Source: Paludisphaera rhizosphaerae
Lineage (GTDB): Bacteria; Planctomycetota; Planctomycetia; Isosphaerales; Isosphaeraceae
Direction: 5' to 3'
Length of the DNA: 64,000 nucleotides
Assembly: GCF_011065895.1 (NCBI RefSeq)
Contig: NZ_JAALCR010000007.1
Span: forward strand, 124,001 to 188,000
Positions 25,901 through 33,356 of this stretch are shown here, in pieces. A program made the translations under genes and the position numbers. The notes beneath the pieces were generated by a model that ran no database searches, had not been told where the DNA came from, and saw nothing but the letters and a program-made list of their open reading frames with translations. How positions within the stretch are numbered: position 1 is the first letter of the stretch; each line of letters starts with the position of its first letter.

Positions 25901-27124
25901 GAGGCGCTTGAGCAGGTTCAGGAGCGAGGGCGCAACCTCCAGCGCCGCGGCGGCCATCGCATTCTGGCCGGGCCCCTTGTAGTAGACGATCGCCAGCTTC
26001 TTCTCGGCGTTGGGCTTGGACCGAAGGGTCAGCCACTTCTCGACGCGTGAGGCGAAGGTTTCGACCCGATCGGGGATCGGCCCCGGGACGTTCAGACCGC
26101 GTTCGTCGGGAAAGAGGGCGCCGACGGCGAAGGGCTCGGCGCCGCCGTCCAGCTCCGGCATGACGACGTTCTGGCTCAGCATCCCCCCCTCCATCCCCTT
26201 CTGCGAGCCGAGCCACGAGGCGTATTCCTCCTGGACGGTCATCGGGCAGAGGAGCGGGACTCCGCGTTCCTTGAGGTAGGCGATCGCCTCGTCGGCCTTC
26301 CCCGGCGCGAGCCTGCCGTGAGGGACGTAGACGACGAGGTCGGGCCCAATCTCGCGGACGAAGTCGAGCCGCTTGAGGAAGCCGGCGATCGGGTAGACGT
26401 TCAGCCCGCGTTTCTCCAGCGATTCCACGAGCGCCCCCATCGATCCCAGGTTCGGGTTGCGCGGGCCGAAGATGGAGGTGAGGAGCGCCACCTTCGGACG
26501 ACCCTCGCGGAACCGACCGCTCGACTCGTAGAACGCCTGGTAGTCGCCGACCGCCCCGAAGAAGCGCCCGCCCAGGTGGAAGAGTGCGTCCGACGGGATC
26601 ACCTCGGGCTCGTCGGGCTCGGGGGCGAAGACGGCCTTGCCGTCGAGCCTTCGACGAGCGTAGCGGAACAGCGAGGCCAGGTTCTTGCGGCCGCCGTTCT
26701 CGAAGTAGGCGGAGACTCGCTTGAGATCGTCGCCGGCGAGGTCCGTCAGGTCGCTGGCTGCGTTGGTCGCGCCGTAGACGTAGACGCGGGTCCCTGCCCC
26801 GATCGCCCGTCGGATCGTCGCCTGCTGGGGCTCGTCGAGGTTCAGGCCGCGGCCGAAGAAGAACGCGGCGTCGTAGCGCTTCAGGTCCGTCGCCGTGAGG
26901 TTCGGCAGGTCGATCCGGTCGAGCTTCACCCAGGCGCGGGGATCTTCCGAATCGAGCATCTCCGCGAACTGGAAATCGCGAAAGTTGACCAGGGCGATCC
27001 TCGTCGGGCCGACGTGGCGGTCCCAGACGTACCAAGCCGTCACGCCAACGGCGATCGCCGCCAGGATGCACGCGGCGATCCTGGGCCGGAAGATTCCTCG
27101 AATGAGCGACTTCAACCTCGACAT
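22964..27124 (-). CDS. Membrane-anchored CobN/HmuS-like chelatase large subunit
   Basis: A 1386-residue CobN/BchH-superfamily protein. Unlike soluble cobaltochelatase CobN, it has an N-terminal helix (about 15-34, AACILAAIAVGVTAWYVWD) and a C-terminal helix (about 1358-1378, AVGLVLVLAAGLTVLGRLW), so the body should be extracytoplasmic or tethered. Family blocks visible include MHFGTHGSLEFTPWKQNGLSG, DLPHAYLYIINNIGEA, ALSMWGGEFINTQGVDLALIF, ATARVFGGVNGNYGTGIMGMV and SSNVNGALSLDHVYEFMGGLN. Upstream genes encode DUF2149 and ExbB-like proteins, as in the Bacteroidota hmu haem locus, where HmuS is CobN-like. Role in haem/tetrapyrrole metal removal or insertion is inferred. No CobS/CobT or ChlI/D genes are near. 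Confidence 0.88.
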   Translation of the reverse strand: MSRLKSLIRGIFRPRIAACILAAIAVGVTAWYVWDRHVGPTRIALVNFRDFQFAEMLDSEDPRAWVKLDRIDLPNLTATDLKRYDAAFFFGRGLNLDEPQQATIRRAIGAGTRVYVYGATNAASDLTDLAGDDLKRVSAYFENGGRKNLASLFRYARRRLDGKAVFAPEPDEPEVIPSDALFHLGGRFFGAVGDYQAFYESSGRFREGRPKVALLTSIFGPRNPNLGSMGALVESLEKRGLNVYPIAGFLKRLDFVREIGPDLVVYVPHGRLAPGKADEAIAYLKERGVPLLCPMTVQEEYASWLGSQKGMEGGMLSQNVVMPELDGGAEPFAVGALFPDERGLNVPGPIPDRVETFASRVEKWLTLRSKPNAEKKLAIVYYKGPGQNAMAAAALEVAPSLLNLLKRLKAEGYDLGNLPDSVEEFQARVQRQGPVLGAYAEGAFEAFLKDGDPEIIRTSDYQEWARKGVAAEAYKSVEDQYGPAPGKFLTFEHDGKRNLALPRVRFGNVVLLPQLLPAMGDDSSKLIHGAKVAPPHPYLATYLWARYGFKADALMHFGTHGSLEFTPWKQNGLSGMDWPDALVGDLPHAYLYIINNIGEAVIAKRRSYATLVSHLTPPFAESDLYGPLKELQTAIGSWQSTSDETLKAELVATITRVVREQKIDKDLKLPESSTPLDENQIEQVHDYLMTVGLEKITRGLYTLGVPYPQDRVLETARLMGVDGVAQARARLDVARGKAAREQIDDKKFFDERYHKPAFETLDALLADRADPLSFIDPADLERVKADDSAASSPGRPRPPNADADRESISAVKTLREALTTATRNRDALATSTSAELDGLVAVLNGRYIAPSSGGDAITNPDAVPTGRNLTSIDAEKTPSAEAWKVGKKLAEETIQAKLSETGKFPKKVALSMWGGEFINTQGVDLALIFHLLGVEPVRNARGEVHDVRLIAAAELKRPRVDVVVQTSGQLRDIAASRLALIDRAVKLAASADDPADFENHVREGAVAAESLMKERGLSPVEAKMFATARVFGGVNGNYGTGIMGMVEAGDRWENADEVADQYLKNMGAVYIGEHWAAYNPGVFEGALQNTDTIVHSRSSNVNGALSLDHVYEFMGGLNNAIRKVTGAEPAAYFADVRNKHNPKMQAAHEAVWVEARSTLLNPKYIRDLQAGGASSAAVFAETFRNTYAWNALKPELIDDALWDELYAVYVEDREGLGIREAFAAKNPYALQEMTAVMAETARKGLWEATPEQLRAISALHVDLVNRHKPGCSGFVCDNAKLRETIRKNAAGPAADAYLAAIDEVREDVAARSGSHKVEGLALEKVDPTKAANRAEPATVEAVKDYSRPVDVQTAREKSSVSEAVGLVLVLAAGLTVLGRLWKRSEV

Positions 27125-27160
27125 CGAACGGAGCCTCAGAAGGTGAGCGATCGACTGGGA

Positions 27161-27517
27161 TCACGGCGTCTTCGCCGCGTCTTCCGGGACGTAGATGATG
27201 CGGCCGTCTTCAAGCTGATAGGCGGCGCCGACGCGCTTGCCCCGGCCCTCCCCCTTGCCCTGCGCGCCCTTGTAGCGGGTGACCTCGCCCCCCTTCTTGA
27301 CGATGATCTCCATGTCGGCCGTCCCCGGATTCTTGACCAGCGTCATGTCCTTGTCGGACATCAGGTCGGCGACCTGCGGGCGGACGATCAGGGCGATCAT
27401 GAGGGCGGATCCGACGACCATCGCCAGGTCGAAGAGGTTGGCCACGCCGGCCAGCGGATCGTCGTTCTCGTCGTCCTCAAAGAGCGAGCGGCGCGAACGT
27501 TTCGTGCGTCGGATCAT
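27161..27517 (-). CDS. DUF2149 family membrane protein (HmuV-like)
   Basis: 118 residues. The N-terminal DDPLAGVANLFDLAMVVGSA leads into one membrane helix (VVGSALMIALIV), and the rest is a small extracytoplasmic domain (MEIIVKKGGEVTRYKG, GAAYQLEDGRIIYVPED). The DP-x-GVANLFD motif is the hallmark of DUF2149, whose members accompany CobN-like proteins and ExbB-type channels and have an ExbD-like layout. It overlaps the ExbB-like gene by 41 bases and lies 36 bases before the CobN-like gene, so it is part of the same operon. Confidence 0.82.
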   Translation of the reverse strand: MIRRTKRSRRSLFEDDENDDPLAGVANLFDLAMVVGSALMIALIVRPQVADLMSDKDMTLVKNPGTADMEIIVKKGGEVTRYKGAQGKGEGRGKRVGAAYQLEDGRIIYVPEDAAKTP

Positions 27518-28166
27518 CGTCGTCCATCCTCGGGTTGTGGTCGCGCCCTTCCGCCTGGTCCTGGGCGAGTTCGTAGGCGTAGCGGAGCAGTTCGGCGTCA
27601 GCCATCGCCCAGCGCTGCTTCACGATGCGGACCCAGAATCCCAGGCCGCCGACGAACAGGCCGACGACCGTGGCGGTGAGCCCCTCCTCCACGTTGGCGG
27701 CCATCGCCGAGATGTCGCCCGCCGCGAGACCGGCGAGCGCCGGGCCGATGGGGATCAGCGCGCCCATCAGACCGAGCATCGGCCCGAGTCGGATGAGGGC
27801 CTGGGGGCCGTCGAGACCGCGACGGGCGGCCAGCTCGAAGTCGGAGATCGCCTTGTCCGCGTGGATCGGATGCCAGCCGACCTCGGCGCAGCGACGAAGG
27901 GCGCGGGCGACCTCCGTGTCGCCCGGCAAGTCCGCCGTCGCGTCGCGGACCGGCTCGCGGAGAAGACGGCCGGAAAGCTCGCGCAGTCCACTCGCCGCGC
28001 GGCGTCGCTGGACGACCGCGGCGAGGAAATCGCCCGTCATGAGAAGCGACCACCCCAGCAGGCCCGTCATCGTCACGAGCACAGGAACCAGGAGCCCCGC
28101 CGAGACCCAGGAGATCAAATTCGTCAATACGCTCACGAGGCCGCCGCTCCTTTCCGAATCCGCCAA
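27477..28166 (-). CDS. MotA/TolQ/ExbB-type proton channel protein (HmuU-like)
   Basis: 229 residues with three membrane helices: about 10-35 (VLTNLISWVSAGLLVPVLVTMTGLLGWSLL), about 133-155 (ALIRLGPMLGLMGALIPIGPALAGL) and about 165-190 (MAANVEEGLTATVVGLFVGGLGFWV). The GPMLGLMGALIPIG and EEGLTATVVGL segments are the conserved channel region of the ExbB/TolQ family. With the DUF2149 partner it should couple proton flow to work by the CobN-like protein. Overlaps the upstream gene by 34 bases and the downstream gene by 41. Confidence 0.85.
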   Translation of the reverse strand: MADSERSGGLVSVLTNLISWVSAGLLVPVLVTMTGLLGWSLLMTGDFLAAVVQRRRAASGLRELSGRLLREPVRDATADLPGDTEVARALRRCAEVGWHPIHADKAISDFELAARRGLDGPQALIRLGPMLGLMGALIPIGPALAGLAAGDISAMAANVEEGLTATVVGLFVGGLGFWVRIVKQRWAMADAELLRYAYELAQDQAEGRDHNPRMDDDDPTHETFAPLAL

Positions 28167-28852
28167 ACCCGAATCAGCCGAAGCCCAATCCCCAGCGCGA
28201 GCCCCGTCGTCGCGACGATTAGCAAGAACGCCGTCGCGCGAAGGTCGATCTCAGCCGCCCTCACGCCTTTGGGGCGAGAGTCGAGCACCGGCGACAACGT
28301 CGCACCCAGGGCGAACAGGATCGCGAAGAACGGCAGCGATCCCGCCGCCCGTCGCTCGGGCTCATGGCGGGCGAACCGCCATGCCGAAGCGCCTCCCACG
28401 ATCGCGAAGAAGACGGCCGCCGACAGCCCGGTATTCAACGCGGTGAAGCTCCACCCCGAAGCTGCGTGGAAGAGCGACGCCTGGACGCCGACGAGTCCCG
28501 CCGCCAGACTCGGCGACGGCGCCCACGCCGCTGCGCGGGCGACCGATCGCACCAGGCGATCGCGAAATCCCCGGCCCCCGTCCGCCGCCGAACCGGAACG
28601 CCGAACCGCTTCCCAGCCGCCGACGAGGGCTTCCATCACCACCAGCGCCGACAGTCCGCCGACGCGATCCGGTGACGAGGCCCAGGCGAACAACCTGGCG
28701 GCGCTGACGTTCGAGACGAGGTCGCTCGACAGCCAGGGGACCGCCGCCCAGGCCGCGGCGGCGAGGAGGGCCGGGCGAGGACTCCTCCAGGAGAGGTAGA
28801 GAGCCGTCGCCGCGAGTCCGACCGCCAGCAAGATCCAGGTGCAGGCTTCCAT
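28133..28852 (-). CDS. Multi-spanning membrane protein of the CobN-like module (HmuT-like position)
   Basis: 239 residues with about six hydrophobic segments, starting MEACTWILLAVGLAATALYL and ending with TAFLLIVATTGLALGIGLRLI before a basic tail. I do not recognise a named domain. It is the first gene of the four-gene module and overlaps the ExbB-like gene by 34 bases. In the hmu loci of Bacteroidota a comparable membrane protein (HmuT) accompanies the ExbB-like and DUF2149 proteins, so the correspondence is suggested by position and topology only. It starts 33 bases after the DUF1559 gene ends. Confidence 0.65.
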   Translation of the reverse strand: MEACTWILLAVGLAATALYLSWRSPRPALLAAAAWAAVPWLSSDLVSNVSAARLFAWASSPDRVGGLSALVVMEALVGGWEAVRRSGSAADGGRGFRDRLVRSVARAAAWAPSPSLAAGLVGVQASLFHAASGWSFTALNTGLSAAVFFAIVGGASAWRFARHEPERRAAGSLPFFAILFALGATLSPVLDSRPKGVRAAEIDLRATAFLLIVATTGLALGIGLRLIRVWRIRKGAAAS

Positions 28853-28885
28853 CGTTCCGCTCGATCTCCTCGCGACCGGGTCAGA

Positions 28886-29908
28886 TCAGAGGGAATCCGC
28901 CGAGACGACCTCGCCGCCGGCGCGGGTCGCGAGCGACTGCCAGGTCGCCATGCTCACCGAGTCCTTCACGAACCGGACGGAGCCGTCGCCCATCAAGGTC
29001 AACACGCCTCCCGGGTGAGGGCCTCTGGCGGCCAGCCAGCCGAAGCCGTGGCCGTAGACGTCCGGGGTCTTGCTGTTGGGCGTCAGGTAGGCGCTGAAGC
29101 CGCTCATCACCTGCGTACCGACGATCCAGGCGACGCCCCGCGTGCCGGACCATGAAACGGGCGTTGCACTCACCGAAGCGAGGTCCGGGTTGTTCATCGC
29201 CGGCGTGTAGCCGCCGGGGGCCGCCGTCGTCGGCTTGACCGTCGTGGAGATGTTGACGATCTGCCGAACGCGGTCGAGAGGGATCGGCCCCGTCGTGTCG
29301 AAGCCGGCGCCGAGGTAGCACTGCGACATGAACATCGTGTTCGACGTCCCGTCGACGATCCCCGCGAACTTCACCGCCGAGTTGTCCCAGAAGACGCCGT
29401 CAGTCGGATAGCGGGAGTCGTAGAACGTCCCCGTCCCGGTGCCGATGTTGACCACGTAATTCGTCCCAGCGGTGGGGACGCTTTGGTAGTACGACGGGTA
29501 GAGCGGATCATGGCCGTCGCTCGGGCAGAGGAGCGCGGCGATCACCGTCCGAGACCCCGTCGTCTGCGCCGGGTGGAACGAAAAGGTCGGAGGCCCCGAG
29601 CCGAGCGGGAGGGAGAAGTTCACGGCGTTGAAAGCGGCCGATCCCTCCAAGAACGGCAGGAGCCGCGCCGTCGCCGAGAAGCCCGACGACGACTGACCTC
29701 CGGAGCCTGGGAAACAGCCGTTGGAGCTCTCGTAGTTGTGGAGCGCCAGGCCCATCTGTTTCAGGTTGTTTGTGCTCTGGATGCGTCTGGCCGCCTCGCG
29801 GGCGGCCTGGACGGCCGGCAACAGCAGGGCGATCAGCACGGCGATGATCGCGATCACCACCAGCAACTCGATCAGGGTGAACCCGCGTCTCGGGCTTCGT
29901 CGAATCAT
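28886..29908 (-). CDS. DUF1559 pseudopilin-like protein
   Basis: 340 residues. A type IV prepilin leader MIRRSPRRG is cut before FTLIELLVVIAIIAVLIALLLPAVQAAREAARR, the DUF1559 signature of planctomycetes. The C-terminus has HPGGVLTLMGDGSVRFVKDSV, the H-x9-DG motif. Such proteins are exported and assembled or displayed by a type II secretion/pilus-like machinery; their role is unknown and they occur in large families. ATG 29908 gives a standard leader. An in-frame ATG at 29945-29947 overlaps the sigma factor stop (ATGA), so a longer leader through coupling is possible. Directly downstream of an ECF sigma gene. Confidence 0.9.
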   Translation of the reverse strand: MIRRSPRRGFTLIELLVVIAIIAVLIALLLPAVQAAREAARRIQSTNNLKQMGLALHNYESSNGCFPGSGGQSSSGFSATARLLPFLEGSAAFNAVNFSLPLGSGPPTFSFHPAQTTGSRTVIAALLCPSDGHDPLYPSYYQSVPTAGTNYVVNIGTGTGTFYDSRYPTDGVFWDNSAVKFAGIVDGTSNTMFMSQCYLGAGFDTTGPIPLDRVRQIVNISTTVKPTTAAPGGYTPAMNNPDLASVSATPVSWSGTRGVAWIVGTQVMSGFSAYLTPNSKTPDVYGHGFGWLAARGPHPGGVLTLMGDGSVRFVKDSVSMATWQSLATRAGGEVVSADSL

Positions 29909-29943
29909 CTCGATTCCATCCTGTGAATGAGGTGGACGGTTCG

Positions 29944-30525
29944 TCATCGAACATCGTCGGGTCCGAAACAGAGCCGCGCCCGCAGAGCCTCGCGGGCCCT
30001 CGACAGCCGCGACCGGACGGTCCCGGTCGGCACGCCGAGGCGGAGGGCGATCGATCGGTAATCCAGGCCCTCGATCAGGTGGAGGATCAGGACGGCTCGA
30101 TGGTCGTCGGCCAGCCCTTCGAGGGCGGATCGCACCTCATCCCACAACTCCGCGACGGCCGCGCGACGGGCCGGGTCGTCGCGGTCGTCGGCCGAATCCA
30201 GGGCCGTTCCCGCCGCCGATTCATGGCGGCGTCGACGCCGAACCGTCCGCTCGATGTGCAGACATCGGAGAAGAACGGCGCGGATGAGCCAGGCCCGTGG
30301 ATTCGGCGGAGGGACGGGCTGGGACCACAGATTGAAAAGCGCGTCCTGGACGGCCTCCCAGGCCATGTCCTCGCTCCCCAGTCGTCGCCGGGCGAGCCGA
30401 ACCAGATCGCCGACGAGCGGCCGGACCGCCAGGGCGAAATCGTCGCCGTCGCAGGACGCTTCGCGACGTGGAGTCGTCGCAGCCTGGGCGCGGACGCCGC
30501 GCAGGCGTGAGGAAACACCTAACAT
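29944..30525 (-). CDS. ECF-type RNA polymerase sigma factor
   Basis: 193 residues from ATG 30525, which has a GAGCGGGTG site; an upstream in-frame start at 30591 adds an arginine-rich stretch without similarity. Region 2 contains LVRLARRRLGSEDMAWEAVQDALFNLWSQP and NPRAWLIRAVLLRCLHIERT. Region 4 contains ALEGLADDHRAVLILHLIEGLDYRSIALRLGVPTGTVRSRLSRAREALR. No zinc anti-sigma gene is adjacent. Its stop overlaps a possible start of the DUF1559 gene, which suggests that the pseudopilin and perhaps the CobN module are co-transcribed with it. Confidence 0.88.
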   Translation of the reverse strand: MLGVSSRLRGVRAQAATTPRREASCDGDDFALAVRPLVGDLVRLARRRLGSEDMAWEAVQDALFNLWSQPVPPPNPRAWLIRAVLLRCLHIERTVRRRRRHESAAGTALDSADDRDDPARRAAVAELWDEVRSALEGLADDHRAVLILHLIEGLDYRSIALRLGVPTGTVRSRLSRAREALRARLCFGPDDVR

Positions 30526-30680
30526 GAATTCACCCGCTCTTCCCGGAGAACGCTCGTGATCTCGACGGACGTACGTCTCTCCTCGGCGCACGGTCGGCTC
30601 TGAGAGGGCGCGAACCCCGGCCGGCGACGAGTCAGAAGATCAACGACGACAGTCCCGCGCGTGGAGGCGCAAGAACGGCG

Positions 30681-31019
30681 TCAGGCCGAGCGGCGAGGTG
30701 GAGCGCGAGGAGGGGTGGCCGGGCGTTCAGGCGAAGGGTGCAGGATTGCTTCAACGAGCCCGGAGGAGGCCGCGACGGCGTGGTCGCATTCCACGAGACC
30801 GCCGAACTCGGCGGGCAGGACCGGAAGAGAAAGGAGATCGCAGACGGCGCAGCCGCCGGCCGGCTGATCGAAGACGGCCCTGGCCTCTTCGGCTCCGTGA
30901 ACCTCGCCCGGGGCGAAGACCGCGTCGAACGCGTGATGACCGCCCCCGCACAGTGACAACGTCACGTGCAAGGCCAGCATGCACAGCAGAGTGTGGCGTC
31001 GACTGGTCGTGGGCATCAT
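30681..31019 (-). CDS. Small secreted Cys/His protein, DUF2946-like
   Basis: 112 residues with a signal-like N-terminus (SRRHTLLCMLALHVTLSLCGGGHHAF), a middle Cys pair in GGCAVCDLLSLPV, and a C-terminal RAPPRRSA. The combination of an early hydrophobic stretch with His residues, one C-x2-C and a terminal R-A/G-P-P resembles DUF2946, but the match is by eye and weak. No ribosome site is obvious. It precedes the ECF sigma gene by about 155 bases on the same strand. Function unknown. Confidence 0.5.
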   Translation of the reverse strand: MMPTTSRRHTLLCMLALHVTLSLCGGGHHAFDAVFAPGEVHGAEEARAVFDQPAGGCAVCDLLSLPVLPAEFGGLVECDHAVAASSGLVEAILHPSPERPATPPRAPPRRSA

Positions 31020-31521
31020 CCAGGGCGGAAAAGGGAAAGAGTGGCGAAACCGAGAGACCCGTTGTCACGAGAAGAATGCCGCCCGTCTCGGATCGGTTCC
31101 GATTTTAGCGTTTTTTTCGAGACTCCTCTCCAGTCTCGACGGGCACGCGCCATCCGCCCGACCAAGACGGACCGGTTGAACGAGGGTTCTTCGCCCCGGC
31201 CTTCCTCAGCCGATGCGGACTCCAGAAGAGCCAGACAGTCCAGGCCGGGGTGGGACCGGCGCTCGCGAGGGCCTCGCGTTCGGCGGAGTCGCTCGGACGC
31301 CTCCCCGCCCTCCATACGGACGGCGTCAGGGCGAACAATTGGCTTCTCCGAAACCTACGACGTCGCCACGCGTCATCCGAGGCCGTAATCGTAGCCGCTT
31401 GAACGCAATGGTCCCGACTCGCGGTCAGGCATGCGGCACCGTCGACGGGGGAGGGTGGGAAGTTTAGCGGGGATCGCTCTTCCGCGACCGGAGGCGGGGG
31501 CGGATTTCCGTAAGTCTAGAG
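31020..31521. other. Gene-free stretch with an inverted repeat at 31117-31139
   Basis: About 500 bases with no convincing gene; open frames are short and arginine/serine-rich. It contains a perfect 8-bp inverted repeat TCGAGACT/AGTCTCGA (31117-31124 and 31132-31139, loop 7) directly after a run of seven T. The T-run precedes the hairpin on the plus strand, so it is not an intrinsic terminator in either direction. It may hold the promoter for the small gene at 31019. Confidence 0.45.
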
Positions 31522-31604
31522 TACCGAAGGTGGGACTTGAACCCACACGGGTGTTACCCCAACGGATTTTGAGTCCGTCGCGTCTGCCATTCCGCCACTT
31601 CGGC
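31522..31604 (-). tRNA. tRNA-Leu (anticodon CAA)
   Basis: On the complement an 83-nt cloverleaf runs from GCCGAAG (31604) to CTTCGGT plus discriminator A (31522). The anticodon arm is ACGGA-CTCAAAA-TCCGT, giving anticodon CAA. A variable arm TTGGGGTAACACCC of class II type follows, then the T arm GTGGGTTCAAGTCCCAC. The first pair is G-U. The CCA end is not encoded. It lies between the gene-free stretch and the end of the Tad locus. Confidence 0.93.
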
Positions 31605-31670
31605 TTTCCTACGACACAAGCATGCTGCCGAGGGGGGCCGATGTCAAGACCCCCTGCGCGGGCTTGAGGT

Positions 31671-32948
31671 TCACTGGGCCAGGTGGAATGCCGCCGTGGT
31701 GGACCCCGTCGACACTGGGACGTTGACCACGGCGTTGTTGGAGACGTTGAGCTTGTTGACGATCAACTGCGTTCCGTAGGTGTTGTTCGAACCGCCGGCG
31801 ATGCTCATCGACGCCCCCGGGGCGTAGATCTTGCCGGTAATCGTGTTATTCGTCCCATTGGCCATCGCGATTGAGTGAGTCGGCGAGTAGTCGTTCGTAC
31901 TCGAGTTGTAGACGGAACGCTGCCATATGGCCACATCTTGATACGTACCGCTGGTGGGAGCCGTCAGCGACGTGCCGTTTCCGCCCTGGATGTTGACGTC
32001 GCCGTTATAGAGGTAGATCGTCACGCCCGTGCCAGTGGCTCGGACGCCGTTGCTGACCTCGAAGTTGCCGCTCTTGATGTAGTACACCCCCGGACTCATC
32101 GTGTAGTTCATGCCGCCCGAGTTGAGGATCAGACCGCTGTTGTAGACGCCCGGGTAAACGGGGTAAGGGTTGGTGGCGTTCCAGCCGGAAGGGCTGGTGC
32201 GGGTGGTCATCCCCGAAGGGTCGGGCGCGGTCAGGGTGGAGAGCGGGTCGACCATCGCGCTGGGGTCGCTGCCGGTCTTGACCGCCGTGCCGGAGTCGAT
32301 GTAGCCGCTGCTGGAGAGTTGGTAATTGCCGGCGATCTTGAACGTCGACGCCTTGATGTGGCCCATGTTGTTGAGGTCGACGGCCTTGGTGGCGTTCGAC
32401 TTCACCTGGACCTCGCCCGCGGCGGTCACGTAGGCGCCGCCGGCAACTGTGAGGCTGGGCGAGGCCGAGGGGCTCAGGACGATGATCGACGGAGGCGAGT
32501 TGCTCACCCGAACGGAAGTCGAGCGGGCGGCGACGTTGACGGTCCCCGAACCAAGGATCGAGCTGAACAGCCGCGATTGATGCGAGAAGACGGAAACCTG
32601 GAGCGTCAGGTCGGCCGTTCCGTACCGCGTGGGGGGAACGGTGAGTTGCGCCATGGTCACCGTGGAGTGGGCGCCGTCGTTGGAATAGCCGTTGGCCGAG
32701 GCGTATGAGACCGCCGCGTTCGAAGCGGCCGTCCAGGGGTCGCGGCCGCTCCCCCCTTTGGCGACCTTGTCGTAGGTGCAGACGGCGGCGAACGACGCGG
32801 CGTCCGCCGCGGCCTGAGTGCGCCGTCGTTCGACCATCAGGAGGCCGCCGTCGATGATCATGGCCGTCACGCCGATGATCGGGATCAGCGAGACGGCCGC
32901 GACCACTGCGGTCGCACCGCGTCTTCGGGCGTACGTCGTTCGCAGCAT
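31671..32948 (-). CDS. TadG-like pilus-assembly protein
   Basis: 425 residues. The basic N-terminus MLRTTYARRRG is followed by ATAVVAAVSLIPIIGVTAMIIDGGLL and ERRRTQAAADAASFAAV, the TadG N-terminal domain that anchors to the inner membrane. The rest is a long Ser/Thr/Asn/Gly-rich region with repeated short strands (VNIQGGNGTSL, MSIAGGSNNTYG) that looks like a beta-helix and is extracytoplasmic. TadG is part of the Tad/Flp pilus machinery. It is last in a leftward group TadE-like, TadE-like, TadG with 15 and 3 bp gaps. Confidence 0.82.
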   Translation of the reverse strand: MLRTTYARRRGATAVVAAVSLIPIIGVTAMIIDGGLLMVERRRTQAAADAASFAAVCTYDKVAKGGSGRDPWTAASNAAVSYASANGYSNDGAHSTVTMAQLTVPPTRYGTADLTLQVSVFSHQSRLFSSILGSGTVNVAARSTSVRVSNSPPSIIVLSPSASPSLTVAGGAYVTAAGEVQVKSNATKAVDLNNMGHIKASTFKIAGNYQLSSSGYIDSGTAVKTGSDPSAMVDPLSTLTAPDPSGMTTRTSPSGWNATNPYPVYPGVYNSGLILNSGGMNYTMSPGVYYIKSGNFEVSNGVRATGTGVTIYLYNGDVNIQGGNGTSLTAPTSGTYQDVAIWQRSVYNSSTNDYSPTHSIAMANGTNNTITGKIYAPGASMSIAGGSNNTYGTQLIVNKLNVSNNAVVNVPVSTGSTTAAFHLAQ

Positions 32949-32963
32949 GTCTCGACTCTCCGA

Positions 32964-33353
32964 TCAATAGGCGATTCGCGCCCGCGCCGTGCTGTGGAGC
33001 GTGATCGTGCCGAAGTAGATTTCCGGGGTCCATGCATAGCTGATGGTTACGGTGGCCATGTCGGTCTGCGAGGGAGTGGTGGTGATCGTGACCGCACTCG
33101 GGTTGACGCAGACGGCCTTGGGCCGGACGACGTTGGAGAGGATCTGAGCCGGGGTCCGCATCGTGGCGTCCTGGAGCGAAGCCCATCGCGCCGATTCGCG
33201 CGCCAGATGGGCCACTTCCTGGTAGCGGTACAGGCCCATGCCGAGGCTCAGACCGGCGAGGACCGTCATCAGGAAGGCGGGGTAGACCACGGCGGTTTCG
33301 GCGAGGACGGCGCCTCGTCGCCGTCGCGCCAGGGCACGGGCACGGATCATCAT
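32964..33353 (-). CDS. TadE-like minor pseudopilin
   Basis: 129 residues. RRRRG before AVLAETAVVYPAFLMTVLAGL has the Gly cleavage site and Glu at +5 of TadE/TadF pseudopilins processed by the TadV peptidase. The remaining 80 residues form a small soluble domain (YRYQEVAHLARESARWAS...). Expected to join Flp pilus assembly at the inner membrane. It is 3 bases after the preceding TadE-like gene and 15 before TadG. Confidence 0.85.
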   Translation of the reverse strand: MMIRARALARRRRGAVLAETAVVYPAFLMTVLAGLSLGMGLYRYQEVAHLARESARWASLQDATMRTPAQILSNVVRPKAVCVNPSAVTITTTPSQTDMATVTISYAWTPEIYFGTITLHSTARARIAY

Positions 33354-33356
33354 CGT

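Noticed and set aside
22964-27124. CobN-like protein assigned to cobalamin biosynthesis
   Set aside because: No cobS, cobT or other cob genes are in the window, the protein is membrane-anchored at both ends, and the neighbours are ExbB-like and DUF2149, which favour an hmu-type role.
31111-31139. T-run plus hairpin taken as an intrinsic terminator
   Set aside because: On the plus strand the T-run precedes the stem, and on the minus strand the stem is followed by an A-run, so neither direction gives a terminator.
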